Source: Globodera rostochiensis (taxonomy: Eukaryota; Nematoda; Chromadorea; Rhabditida; Heteroderidae). Taken from it: 64,000 nt of DNA. Position 1 is the stretch's first letter, and each line of letters opens with the position of its first letter. Of the stretch, positions 9,681 through 20,070 are shown one piece after another. The stretch spans positions 124,001 through 188,000 of the forward strand of contig JAEVLN010000021.1 in the NCBI GenBank assembly GCA_018350325.1, written 5' to 3'. The notes beneath the pieces are model-generated. The model saw nothing but the letters and a program-made list of their open reading frames with translations, was not told where the DNA came from and did not search any database. A program made the position numbers and the translations under genes.

Positions 9681-12600
9681 CAGACGGTTAGAGTAATTTG
9701 GTCATCAACGCACCCCATCTAATAATTTTTTAGTTACTTTTTTGAACATTTTATTTTTTGAAGAAATAGTGTGCTAAAAAGAGAGAGTCAGACGGTTAGA
9801 GTAATTTGGTCATCAACGTACCCCATCTAATAATTTTTTAGTTACTTTTTTGAACATTTTATTTTTTGAAGAAATAGTGTGCTAAAAAGAGAGAGTCAGA
9901 CGGTTAGAGTAATTTGGTCATCAACGTACCCCATCTAATAATTTTTTAGTTACTTTTTTGAACATTTTATTTTTTGAAGAAATAGTGTGCTAAAAAGAGA
10001 GAGTCAGACGGTTAGAGTAATTTGGTCATCAACGCACCCCATCTAATAATTTTTTAGTTACTTTTTTGAACATTTTATTTTTTGAAGAAATAGTGTGCTA
10101 AAAAGAGAGAGTCAGACGGTTAGATTAATTTGGTCATCAACGCACCCCATCTAATAATTTTTAGTTACTTTTTTGAACATTTTATTTTTGAAGAAATAGT
10201 GTGCTAAAAAGAGAGAGTCAGACGGTTAGAGTAATTTGGTCATCAACGCACCCCATCTAATAATTTTTAGTTACTTTTTTGAACATTTTATTTTTTGAAG
10301 AAATAGTGTGCTAAAAAGAGAGAGTCAGACGGTTAGAGTAATTTGGTCATCAACGCACCCCATCTAATAATTTTTTAGCTACTTTTTGAACATTTTATTT
10401 TTTGAAGAAATAGTGTGCTAAAAAGAGAGAGTCAGACGGTTAGAGTAATTTGGTCATCAACGCACCCCATCTAATAATTTTTTAGTTACTTTTTGAACAT
10501 TTTATTTTTTGAAGAAATAGTGTGCTAAAAAGAGAGAGTCAGACGGTTAGAGTAATTTGGTCATCAACGCACCCCATCTAATAATTTTTTAGTTACTTTT
10601 TTGAACATTTTATTTTTGAAGAAATAGTGTGCTAAAATAGAGAGTCAGACGGTTAGAGTAATTTGGTCATCAACGCACCCCAGAAATAGTGTGCTAAAAA
10701 GAGAGAGTCAGACAGTTAGAGTGATTTGGTCATCAACGCACCCCATCTAATAATTTTTTAGTTACTTTTTTGAACATTTTATTTTTGAAGAAATAGTGTG
10801 CTAAAAAGAGAGAGTCAGACGGTTAGAGTAATTTGGTCATCAACGCACCCCATCTAATAATTTTTTAGTTACTTTTTTGAACATTTTATTTTTTGAAGAA
10901 ATAGTGTGCTAAAAAGAGACAGTCAGACGGTTAGAGTAATTTGGTCATCAACGTACCCCATCTAATAATTTTTTAGTTACTTTTTTGAACATTTTATTTT
11001 TTGAAGAAATAGTGTGCTAAAAAGAGACAGTCAGACGGTTAGAGTAATTTGGTCATCAACGTACCCCATCTAATAATTTTTTAGTTACTTTTTTGAACAT
11101 TTTATTTTTTGAAGAAATAGTGTGCTAAAAAGAGACAGTCAGACGGTTAGAGTAATTTGGTCATCAACGCATCCCATCTAATAATTTTTTGTTACTTTTT
11201 TGAACATTTTATTTTTTGAAGAAATAGTGTGCTAAAAAGAGACAGTCAGACGGTTAGAGTAATTTTCGCATCAACGCACCCCATCTAATAATTTTTTAGT
11301 TACTTTTTTGAACATTTTATTTTTTGAAGAAATAGTGTGCTAAAAAGAGACAGTCAGACGGTTAGAGTAATTTGGTCATCAACGTACCCCATCTAATAAT
11401 TTTTTAGTTACTTTTTTGAACATTTTATTTTTTGAAGAAATAGTGTGCTAAAAAGAGACAGTCAGACGGTTAGAGTAATTTGGTCATCAACGTACCCCAT
11501 CTAATAATTTTTTAGTTACTTTTTTGAACATTTTATTTTTTGAAGAAATAGTGTGCTAAAAAGAGACAGTCAGACGGTTAGAGTAATTTGGTCATCAACG
11601 CATCCCATCTAATAATTTTTTGTTACTTTTTTGAACATTTTATTTTTTGAAGAAATAGTGTGCTAAAAAGAGACAGTCAGACGGTTAGATTAATTTGGTC
11701 ATCAACGCACCCCATCTAATAATTTTTTAGTTACTTTTTTGAACATTTTATTTTTTGAAGAAATAGTGTGCTAAAAAGAGACAGTCAGACGGTTAGATTA
11801 ATTTGGTCATCAACGCACCCAATCTAATAATTTTAGTTACTTTTTTGAAGAAATATTGTGCTAAAAAGAGAGAGTCAGACGGCTAGAGTAATTTGGTCAT
11901 CAACGCACCCCATCTAATAATTTTTTAGTTACTTTTTTGAACATTTTATTTTTTGAAGAAATAGTGTGCTAAAAAGAGAGAGTCAGACGGTTAGAGTAAT
12001 TTGGTCATCAACGCACCCCATCTAATAATTTTAGTTACTTTTTTGAACATTTTATTTTTTGAAGAAATAGTGTGCTAAAAAGAGAGAGTCAGACGGTTAG
12101 AGTAATTTGGTCATCAACGCATCCCATCTAATAATTTTTTGTTACTTTTTTGAACATTTTATTTTTTGAAGAAATAGTGTGCTAAAAAGAGAGAGTCAGG
12201 CTGCGAGAGTAATTAAGTCATCAACGCACCCCATCTAAAAATTATTTTAATCACTTTTTTGAATATTTTTATTTTTTGGAGAAATAGTGTGCTAAAAAGA
12301 GAGAGTCAGGCGGCGAGAGTAATTTTCGCATCAACGCACCCCATCTAATAATTTTTTAGTTACTTTTTTGAACATTTTATTTTTTGAAGAAATAGTGTGC
12401 TAAAAAGAGACAGTCAGACGGTTAGAGTAATTTGGTCATCAACGTACCCCATCTAATAATTTTTTAGTTACTTTTTTGAACATTTTATTTTTTGAAGAAA
12501 TAGTGTGCTAAAAAGAGACAGTCAGACGGTTAGAGTAATTTTCGCATCAACGCACCCCATCTAATAATTTTTTAGTTACTTTTTTGAACATTTTATTTTT

Positions 12601-13436
12601 TGAAGAAATAGTGTGCTAAAAAGAGACAGTCAGACGGTTAGAGTAATTTGGTCATCAACGTACCCCATCTAATAATTTTTTAGTTACTTTTTTGAACATT
12701 TTATTTTTTGAAGAAATAGTGTGCTAAAAAGAGACAGTCAGACGGTTAGAGTAATTTGGTCATCAACGTACCCCATCTAATAATTTTTTAGTTACTTTTT
12801 TGAACATTTTATTTTTTGAAGAAATAGTGTGCTAAAAAGAGACAGTCAGACGGTTAGAGTAATTTGGTCATCAACGCATCCCATCTAATAATTTTTTAGT
12901 TACTTTTTTGAACATTTTATTTTTTGAAGAAATAGTGTGCTAAAAAGAGACAGTCAGACGGTTAGATTAATTTGGTCATCAACGCACCCCATCTAATAAT
13001 TTTTTAGTTACTTTTTTGAACATTTTATTTTTTGAAGAAATAGTGTGCTAAAAAGAGACAGTCAGATGGTTAGAGTAATTTGGTCATCAAGTTAGAGTAA
13101 TTTGGTCATCAACGCACCCCATCTAATAATTTTTTAGTTACTTTTTTGAACATTTTATTTTTTGAAGAAATAGTGTGCTAAAAAGAGACAGTCAGACGGT
13201 TAGAGTAATTTGGTCATCAACGCACCCCATCTAATAATTTTTTAGTTTTTGAACATTTTATTTTTTGAAGAAATAGTGTGCTTAAAAGAGACAGTCAGAC
13301 GGTTAGAGTAATTTGGTCATCAACGCACCCCATCTAATAATTTTTTAGTTACTTTTTGAACATTTTATTTTTTGAAAAAATAGTGTGCTAAAAAGAGACA
13401 GTCAGACGGTTAGATTAATTTGGTCATCAACGCACC

Positions 13437-14222
13437 TTTTTATGAAAAATAGTAGTTGGAAAAATATTTTGTGTTAAAATAAAACATAATTTAGATTTTA
13501 TTTTTTTCTATTTAAACATGACTAGTAAATACATACATTTTTCTTAAACAATTTAAAGTATTTTTGGATTAACAGATTTAAAATATTATTAAATATTCCT
13601 TAACATGTAAAATCACACAATGTGTAATTGGTCAAATTTAATTGTTGATTACTATTTACTAAAAATCTTACAAAACACGAGCCAAGTCGATACTACAAGA
13701 CTTTCGAATTTTCCTAGAGTGCAAAGTCTATCGGGAAGCAATTTAAAACTATCTTAATAAATTAAATATTTAATTTAACAAGTTAAAATTGAAAATAATA
13801 AAATTTTTTCAAATCGTATAAAAACTATTTAAAAGAATAAGGGGAATATTCAAAAAAAAAATAAAATTGGAATTATCGAACACACAGTCAAATTTGTTTT
13901 TCAGTTCTGTCGTGAACTGCTTATTCATTTTAATTTAATTAAAATAAAAAACCAAATTATATTTTTATTTGTAACGACAATAATAATAAAGTTGTTCAAT
14001 ATGGGCTACAAAATTGATCAATAAAAAATAGTTTACCAAAGAAACATAAGTAACCAGAAGCATAAATTAAAAAATTTATTTAAAAACTTAAAAGTTTCAA
14101 ATTAAAAATTAATGCACGTGAGATGAATAGAGGATTTAAAAGAAAATATTAACAACTATTTAAAGAAAAATAAAATTCATAAATAAAAACCTTAGTAATA
14201 TAGTTACATAACAAAGAAAAAA
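13437..14222. other. A-rich spacer right of the array
   Basis: A-rich sequence with poly-A runs. The only island is the one described at 13663-13746. No other feature seen. Confidence 0.55.
13663..13746 (+). CDS. Coding-like island, unknown product
   Basis: A + frame of 27 codons and TAA, containing KTRAKSILQDFRIFLECKV then YREAI. Hydrophobic and charged residues alternate as in a helix. An overlapping + frame is also open apart from one TAG, so the frame is not certain. No ATG and no clear splice sites. Confidence 0.22.
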   Translation, partial: KSYKTRAKSILQDFRIFLECKVYREAI

Positions 14223-14312
14223 CTAATTCAAACAATACTCCATACGGGTAGATATTGTATTTTGTGCTTCCACATCTAAACCGGCGGAAACCCAGAGCAG
14301 GGCGCCAAAAAT
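14223..14312 (-). CDS. Coding-like island, possible terminal exon
   Basis: A minus frame of 29 codons and TAG that starts with a hydrophobic stretch (IFGALLWVSAGL) and continues DVEAQNTISTRMEYCLN. It lies 3' of the larger minus-strand frame at 14548-14985 and could be a later exon of the same gene. An alternative reading places a 3' splice site inside it (tttccgccggtttag), which would use another frame. Confidence 0.25.
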   Translation of the reverse strand: MFGALLWVSAGLDVEAQNTISTRMEYCLN

Positions 14313-14423
14313 TTAAGTCATTTATGCTTTAAAGTAAAAAAAATTTAATTTAAAAAATACAATATAAATATATATATACCTATTAATTATGGCAAAAAAT
14401 ATAAATAAGTTTATTTAAATAAA

Positions 14424-14502
14424 ATTATGACGTTAGCTAAACTATCGTTGTTCACCGATGAGGAGATATACTATCGGCTGGAGGGACGTGGAAACAATGT
14501 GT
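14424..14502. other. Coding-like island, strand unresolved
   Basis: On + it is an ATG frame containing LFTDEEIYYRLEGRGNN followed by GTG TGA. On minus it has a strong 3' splice site (gtttccacgtccctccag) followed by an open stretch with a GTGAAC donor. Either it is a + first exon, or it continues the minus-strand gene formed by its neighbours. The sequence does not decide. Confidence 0.3.
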
Positions 14503-14547
14503 GACAAATTAAATAATGATATCCCTGATAATGTCTAAAAAATGAAT

Positions 14548-14985
14548 TTAATAACAAAAAAAGAGAAAGAATGGACCCAAAAATGTAAACCCATTAAAAT
14601 AAATGAGGCTAATTAATGTTTTCTTTATGTTTGTTAGTTCAACACAAACAGCAACAATAGTTCCAATTCTCAAAGCCCTTTTGTGCCAAGCGGAACTGTA
14701 GGGCATGCAAATGATGTAACAAAACATTGGGATCATTTCTGTTCGGGTTATTATCATAACCGTTGACAGATGTTTGATGGCTAAATCGTTTGCAACATAT
14801 ATTTTTGAACGCTTTCTCTCAGCAATTCCACGAGTAGGATCAATCTCGAAAGGGCGTACTCGTGCTTGCTGGTACTCCTCCTCGTTTTTCATAGCAAGTA
14901 TGAGTCTATATTTGGGGATATCTATAGTATTTTTTTGGTCACTAATTGTTGTGTCTTCCGTAATGATGAAGCCCGGCCACAACAA
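14548..14985 (-). CDS. Longest coding-like frame of the window, unknown protein
   Basis: 145 codons on the minus strand, the longest open frame present. The middle part (about residues 31-115) has coding-like codons and a varied peptide: MKNEEEYQQARVRPFEIDP, RGIAERKRSKIYVANDLAIK, then a hydrophobic, Cys/Met-rich segment (MIPMFCYIICMPY) and HKRALRIGTIVAVCVELTN. The last ~25 residues are AT-rich and likely intron read-through; a GTTTGT donor lies near residue 115. Upstream, tatccccaaatatag before residue 28 is a plausible 3' splice site, so the real exon may be about 14,650-14,905. I do not recognise the family. The 15-bp minisatellite begins 30 bp to its 5' side. Confidence 0.42.
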   Translation of the reverse strand: MLWPGFIITEDTTISDQKNTIDIPKYRLILAMKNEEEYQQARVRPFEIDPTRGIAERKRSKIYVANDLAIKHLSTVMIITRTEMIPMFCYIICMPYSSAWHKRALRIGTIVAVCVELTNIKKTLISLIYFNGFTFLGPFFLFFCY

Positions 14986-15015
14986 TTAGATAAAATGTTT
15001 TTTTTGAAATATAAA

Positions 15016-15243
15016 GCCGCAAATGTCTGGGCCGCAAATGTCTGGGCCGCAAATGTCTGGGCCGCAAAAGTCTATTTTGTCTTAGGCCGCAAGTGTCTGG
15101 GCCGCAAAAGTCGGGTCGCAAATGTCTGGGCCGCAAATGTCTGCGCCGCAAATGTCGGGGCGCAAATGTCTATTTTGTCTTAAGCCGCAAATGTCTGGGC
15201 CGCAAATGTCTGGGCCGTAAATGTCTGAGCCGCAAATGTCGGC
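15016..15243. repeat. 15-bp minisatellite (GCCGCAAATGTCTGG)
   Basis: About 14 units of GCCGCAAATGTCTGG with substitutions and short interruptions. A tctattttgtctta interruption occurs twice, about 100 bp apart, suggesting a two-level repeat. Because the unit is a multiple of three, frames through it give five-residue repeats: AANVW on +, and on minus ADICG/PDICG (within a 68-codon frame, 15288 to 15082). The interruptions shift frame, so a long repeat protein is not encoded as it stands. Confidence 0.93.
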
Positions 15244-15326
15244 CAACCGAATTTTTTTGTAACAATTATCTACAATTAACAATTTCATCTTCCCAAGTTC
15301 TGATATGCCCCATAAATATGCGTTAG

Positions 15327-15419
15327 TTTAAAGCGACTGCCTAAACATATGCTGGAGACTCTAAAAGAAAATCTCAATCGATTGCACGTCCGCTTTGTAA
15401 ATTGGCGAACTAAATTAAG
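15327..15419 (+). CDS. Candidate exon with donor, unknown product
   Basis: Open + frame: LKRLPKH, then METLKENL-like helix-forming residues after an in-frame ATG at 15349 (MLETLKENLNRLHVRFVN) and WRTKL. It ends exactly at an AAG/GTTAAA donor (GT at 15420). A cgttag at 15321-15326 could be the acceptor, though its pyrimidine tract is weak; alternatively ATG 15349 starts the protein. Codons are varied and coding-like, and sequence after the donor is T-rich spacer. No family recognised. Confidence 0.35.
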
Positions 15420-16213
15420 GTTAAAATAATAAAATTATTGATTTACCGGAAGTCCTAATTACAATTTTTGCATTTTAAATTAGGTTATTCTTTGTTTTAA
15501 AGATTTAGCTTAGTCTGCTCCCGTGTTTATCGTTTTGCTTTTATTTCAATCTTTCTTTTATTTTTTGTTTTAAAATATTTTCAAACAATTTTTATTAGTT
15601 CCTTTTTATTACCTTTTACGCGTTGCTTGAATTTTTTTATTCATTAAAATTTGTTGAGTCGCATTTTATGAATTATCATTAATTACGTTTAATTTTTTAT
15701 GTTTAAGCTGTATTATTCGTTGAAATAATTTGCACATTTTCCTTTCAAAGATGTCAAAGTGCGTATTTGTCGGCGCAGCTTTTGTTTTATGTGTCTAAAC
15801 TTTTTTCCAAGTCTTGAATATTTTTAAAATAGTTAAACGTAAATTTTAAAAGTAATTTAAAAAAAAAATAGTAGTTTTAATTTACGACTTGATTTAAGCA
15901 TTTACAATTTATCAATCTTTATTTTCTAGTATTTTATTTATTTAAAAATTATACTTACACTAAACATGATATAACGCTATCCTTGAGGAAATTTATTTAA
16001 ACTGTTCCCCAAGTTTTAATAAAAGTTGTAGTTGAAATCCCTTTATCATTTATTTATATTACATGACCGTTGCATTTATTCAAAGTGCATGTTTTCATAA
16101 AGCCATTTTAATTTTTATTAAGAATCATATTAAAAACATTAAGTCATGTTTTTTATCGTTGTTCTTTTACAATATATTTACTAAGATTAATAATTAAACA
16201 TTTACTTTGTTCC
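15420..16213. other. T-rich spacer
   Basis: Long T tracts with small islands near 15,510-15,530 and 15,760-15,785. No repeat or gene supported. Confidence 0.55.
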
Positions 16214-16315
16214 TTAAAGCCACGCATTAATCATTATAAAATAGTCAACAGTTTCGTTCAAGAACTTAGCCTCTTTGCGAATATTGACAATGTTTTTCTG
16301 TCTGCACTTTTCCAT
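16214..16315 (-). CDS. Small ORF on a coding-like island
   Basis: ATG frame of 33 codons plus TAA on minus: MEKCRQKNIVNIRKEAKFLN then ETVDYFIMINAWL. Most codons begin with a purine, as in real coding sequence. The ATG context is ccaatgg. The + strand of the same island is also open for a long stretch, but with more AT-driven codons. It might be a complete micro-ORF or an exon; gtgcag|acag within it could also be an acceptor. Confidence 0.3.
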   Translation of the reverse strand: MEKCRQKNIVNIRKEAKFLNETVDYFIMINAWL

Positions 16316-17514
16316 TGGAGAAGCAATAATTCAAGATTTTATTTGGCATTAACAGTTGTTTTAAAAAGTTATTGCTTCATTACTAATATAATTTTATTTG
16401 TATTCAAATTATTTTTTGTTTATACTTCAAGATGACTTTAATTGGACCAATGCGAGCCATTTTATATAAAACAAATTAATAATAAAGCTAAAATAAAATT
16501 ATAATAAAAGCTTTTAATATTTAGAAAATAATTAAAGTGCAAAGTAAAAATTTAATAAAAAGATAATGTTGATTTTAAAGACCATTTTAATAATAGATTA
16601 CACTTCTTTTTTAATAATACGAAAAGATTTCACTTTGATGACCGATCACCAGAGAGAATTTAAAAATTTTAGATGTGGTTTTATTCGTTAAATTATTTTT
16701 TGTCGTAGGCATAATTATTATTTCTTAATTTTAAACGCATCATGAAAATGAAACGACCAAAAATAAATAGAAACTTTCTTCTTAAATTGCCTAAAAAAGA
16801 ACGGTAACAACTCAAGCGCAAATTAGCACGCCTCTTCACGCCATGATTATTTAAATAAATAAAAGGAAATCAATTCTGTTTAACGTAAATTGGTAAGTAC
16901 GACATTTAACGATAAACTCTGAATAAGAATGCATTCAAATGCACAACTGGTTTACACTGTTACTTAATACTATGCATAAATAAAAAGGCATGAAATATTT
17001 TTGCAAAAAATGAAACAAAGAACGGATAATCTTATTTGACTAATAGACAAATAATAGAAGAAGAATAAGAATAGAAATATTCAATGCAAATAAAATCATT
17101 TTGTCGAAATTGCAATTTATATTTTATACAACACAAATATAAAGTAAAAGGTTAAGTTTAATGATTAAAGCATTACTATGGTTCTTTTATTTATAACCTT
17201 ACCACGTTTTGTAGTGGGCTGCCTTAGATTGTGCTTTAAAAATAATTTACCTCAATACCCCATTTGATTAAACAAACGGTATGTGAGTGAACTATCTTTT
17301 CAACTCGTTACCGCATGAATACGAACAACAAGTATTATTTCAATCAATGAAAATCCTAAAAATAAATATTCTTCTATTCAAACTTATTCGATATAAATAA
17401 ATATAAATTTTTATATAAACATTAAAAAATTAAAATTGGTTAAAATATAATTTTTTGGCTAAATCAACAATAAAGCTGAGATGTTGATGTTTGGCCTTTC
17501 GCTAGGCCACATCG
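16316..17514. other. A-rich spacer
   Basis: A-rich with poly-A runs. A patch at 16,800-16,850 is open for about 50 codons on the minus strand (contains HGVKRRANLRLSCYRSFLG), not called. A 6-bp hairpin, tggcct/aggcca, lies at about 17,493-17,510. Confidence 0.5.
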
Positions 17515-17615
17515 CCGACGAACCTGAATGGAAGAAAAGGGCATGAATCATTTTCATTGAGAAATGAAACAATGAATATGTGTAAATAAATAATACAGTA
17601 AATATAAAAAAAAAA
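17515..17615 (+). repeat. Dispersed repeat, copy A, A-rich tail
   Basis: Shares with 40241-40345 the elements aatggaag...gcatg..aatca, cattga.aaatg, and gaatatgtRtaaatAMataa followed by tacagYaaatataaaaaaa. Both copies end in a long A-rich tract, as a short retroposon would. Divergence is high and the 5' limits and target repeats are not clear. Confidence 0.4.
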
Positions 17616-18744
17616 AATTAAAAAAAAAAATTTGAATGAGTGTCTATATATTTATTTACAAAAACACAAACTGGAAAATAAAAATGTAAATAAATAATCA
17701 AGATGTTTAACGAGAAATGGACACATTTTTGGACCAGGCTCAATGAACACAAAGCCAAAAATCGTCGTTAAATTGCTTTGTATATTAAACATAGTGGATA
17801 TTTGACTTTTAGCTCAAATTTGCAAACTTTAGGTTATATCAATTATTTAATTAAATTATTTTGTACGCCGGAATAGTTTTAAATTTTTTAAATTAAAAAT
17901 ATTGAACAATTTGTTAAAGGTTTTTTAAATGCATTATTTTTTTGAAAAAAGTTTTAAAAGCAATCATCAGCACCTTAAACAAATCTTCAAATGAAATACA
18001 TATCATAATTTAAATATACTCAATTTTGGCAATTATAGAATTTTTGCACTTACAGTATTTTGAAATAGGGGCTAGGCAAAAAATAGAAAATGCTGAAACA
18101 ATTACTAATTTAAAAGCATATTTGAGACGGATTCTTGATTTTAAACATGGATTTTTAGGACAAAATTTTTGTAGGTGACTGTATTATAATCGCAGTTGTC
18201 CTGAAATTTATTTTCCCTTTTATAATACTATTTGGACAATATACTTTCACTTTGATTTTTGAAGGTATAATTTATGAAATGCATAATTTCATTATCAAAT
18301 TACAAAAGTTTTGTAAGCATTATTTTTAGTCATAATTAAAAAATTAAGCCAATAATTTATATGGCATAACTATAAATACATCCTAAATTATAGAACTTCC
18401 GCCTAGCTCTTGTTCCGACGGCACAGCCGGGAGCTAATTAAAAATTGTTGTCAACTTTTAATTTATGGTACGAACAATGTGGTGCCAACGATTGAGCTCG
18501 ACGTAGGGTCTAAAACCTAGACTTAAACCAAACTCAAAACATAATTTTTGAGAAGTATCAGCAATTATGATTGCCAAACCGAGCTTAGGTCGGATTATTT
18601 TAAATATCAAATTATAAAAATTCTTAAGCAATGAAGCCATTACTATTTTTAATAAAAATGAAAAAAAATGTAATAAAAATGAAAAAAAAATTTTTTGACA
18701 AAAAAAGCGAGGGCAAAAATATGTACAACCTCAACTAGACGCCG
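17616..18744. other. AT-rich spacer
   Basis: Poly-A at 17,608-17,632, then mixed sequence. A hairpin-prone island at about 18,400-18,437 pairs tagctc with gagcta around an inner ccgacggcacagccgg. A 60-codon minus frame at 18458-18640 is not convincing. Confidence 0.5.
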
Positions 18745-18951
18745 CAGGGGGGCTAAAAATTAATAATTGTTAATATTTCAAAAAATATTTATTAAATAAA
18801 TTATTTTAAAAAAATAATTTTTTTTATTTTATTTGAAAATTTTTCCGTTTTCCTTGTTTTGGCCCTTTTTTCCGTTTTACGTTTTCCGTTAAAAAAATAT
18901 TTCCGTTTTTCAGTTTTCCGTTTCTTTAAAATAAATTTCCGCCCCTCCCTG
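18745..18951. repeat. Possible hAT-like remnant with 5'-CAGGG ends
   Basis: Left end caggggggc and right end gcccctccctg are imperfect inverted repeats of the kind found on hAT elements. The right half holds several ttttccgttttcc-type repeats. The flanking 8-mers (agacgccg-like and gtgtgtac) do not match, so either one end is wrong or the duplication has decayed. Confidence 0.35.
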
Positions 18952-19010
18952 GTGTGTACTTCAACGTCATTAATTAATTGTACGTCAAGGTATAATTTAA
19001 TTGTTTATAC

Positions 19011-19211
19011 CAGGGATGGTCGGAATTCCGATTTCCGACTTTCCGATTTCAGACCTTTTTGGAGTCGGAATTCCGATTTCCGAAAATTTTGAGACCCCGA
19101 AATTCCGATTTCCGAAATTTTTTAAGGCCTCGGAATTTCGATTTCCGAAATTTTTTAAGGCCTCGGAATTCCGATTTCCGAAATTTTTTGAGGTCGTTGG
19201 CTCACATCCCT
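19011..19211. repeat. 33-bp minisatellite with a hAT-like left end
   Basis: Begins cagggatggtcggaattccg and continues with about five units of CGGAATTCCGATTTCCGAAA plus tttttaaggcct. The right border (gctcacatccctac) is a poor inverted match to the left end. The arrangement, a CAGG-type terminus followed by subterminal repeats, is like that of the complete element at 62605-63597. Confidence 0.6.
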
Positions 19212-19762
19212 ACTGCTTACGTGTGGTGTTTTTAGTAGAAATGAATTTGTCATTTCGTAATTTATCGATTTGATCTTTAAATGGCTTTTCGCTGTTTTTC
19301 TGTCTCATCCGTCAAACGCGTTCTCGTGCAACCCATTCGTAACTATTAATTAGTTATTTTTAATAATATTGTGTTATGAATAAAGGTTTATATGCCTTAG
19401 CTAATTTATATAAATAATTTTTAGATTTTAATTAAATTCTATTTTTTTTACTAAAATGTAATTAAAGATTGTGTACAATTTTAGATATTTAAATTTAGTC
19501 GATAAGGTTTTTGAGCATAATTTTGATTAGCATTACTTCAAATATATTTAAATGCATTAAAATTAAATGGCCTTATTATATTAGATAGTAGGCGCACACA
19601 CAAAGATATGCCACCTTTTCAAGGTCATTCCTTTTTAATTGTATTAAACTTCCAGTTTTCTAGGGTGCCAAGGTGCTAGGTCGTTTCGTAAATTCCGCCA
19701 CTATGGACGATTCGTAAATCAGCCAGGGCGTTTCGTAAAACCTCCACATATATCTTATAAAG
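19212..19762. other. AT-rich spacer with a ttcgtaaa motif
   Basis: The motif ttcgtaaa occurs three times between 19,682 and 19,740 in a GC-richer patch (ctaggtcgtttcgtaaattc...). The remainder is AT-rich and unassigned. Confidence 0.5.
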
Positions 19763-20070
19763 TAGTTTTAGACATCATAACTTTATTCACACTGCACTAA
19801 ATCAGTTAAAACTTATACCATTGTAAAGCTCTAAAAGAGTAGAAACTATTTGTAAAACTAAACTAAGCAACAAATCAAAGTTTAAAAAAGTTATGATAAG
19901 AAAACTACGAAAAAGCCCGATTTTTGGCGATATTACATTATAAATTTATGAAACTTAGCAACCCACTTAGACTTTGATGTAATGCTTTCTCTATTCATTT
20001 AGAGCTTTCCATTGGTATAAGGTTTAACTGATTTAGTGCGGTTTGAATAAAGTTATGATGTTTAAAACTA
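19763..20070. repeat. Long imperfect inverted repeat
   Basis: Left arm 19763-19845 (tagttttagacatcataact...) and right arm 19986-20070 (...agttatgatgtttaaaacta) are reverse complements with roughly 80-85% identity by eye, separated by about 140 bp. Core shared segments are catcataactttattca, actaaatcagttaaa and aaagctctaaa. A transcript would fold into a long hairpin. It may be a foldback transposon; no target duplication was found. Confidence 0.85.

Larger units (their letters stand above)
5290..13436 (+). repeat. Large satellite array, 108-bp and 90-bp monomers
   Basis: About 8.1 kb of head-to-tail monomers, roughly 75-80 copies. Each carries gaagaaatagtgtgctaaaa, a GAGA(C/G)AGTCAGACGGTTAGAG block, then gtcatcaacgcaccccatct. 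Spacing between successive tagtgtgct motifs is 108 bp (5311, 5419, 5527, 5725), with a ~90-bp variant lacking the gaacattttatttt segment (5527 to 5617). Variant classes recur in fixed order: gtcatcgacgcccccc, gtcaggcggcgagagtaatt, aattttcgcatc, aacgtacccc. Some monomers are truncated, for example near 10,681 and 13,090. No frame is open through the monomer. The three other arrays in the window are the same family. Confidence 0.97.

Noticed and set aside
5290..13436. CRISPR-like repeat array
   Set aside because: Direct repeats of 90-108 bp without unique spacers; this is satellite DNA.
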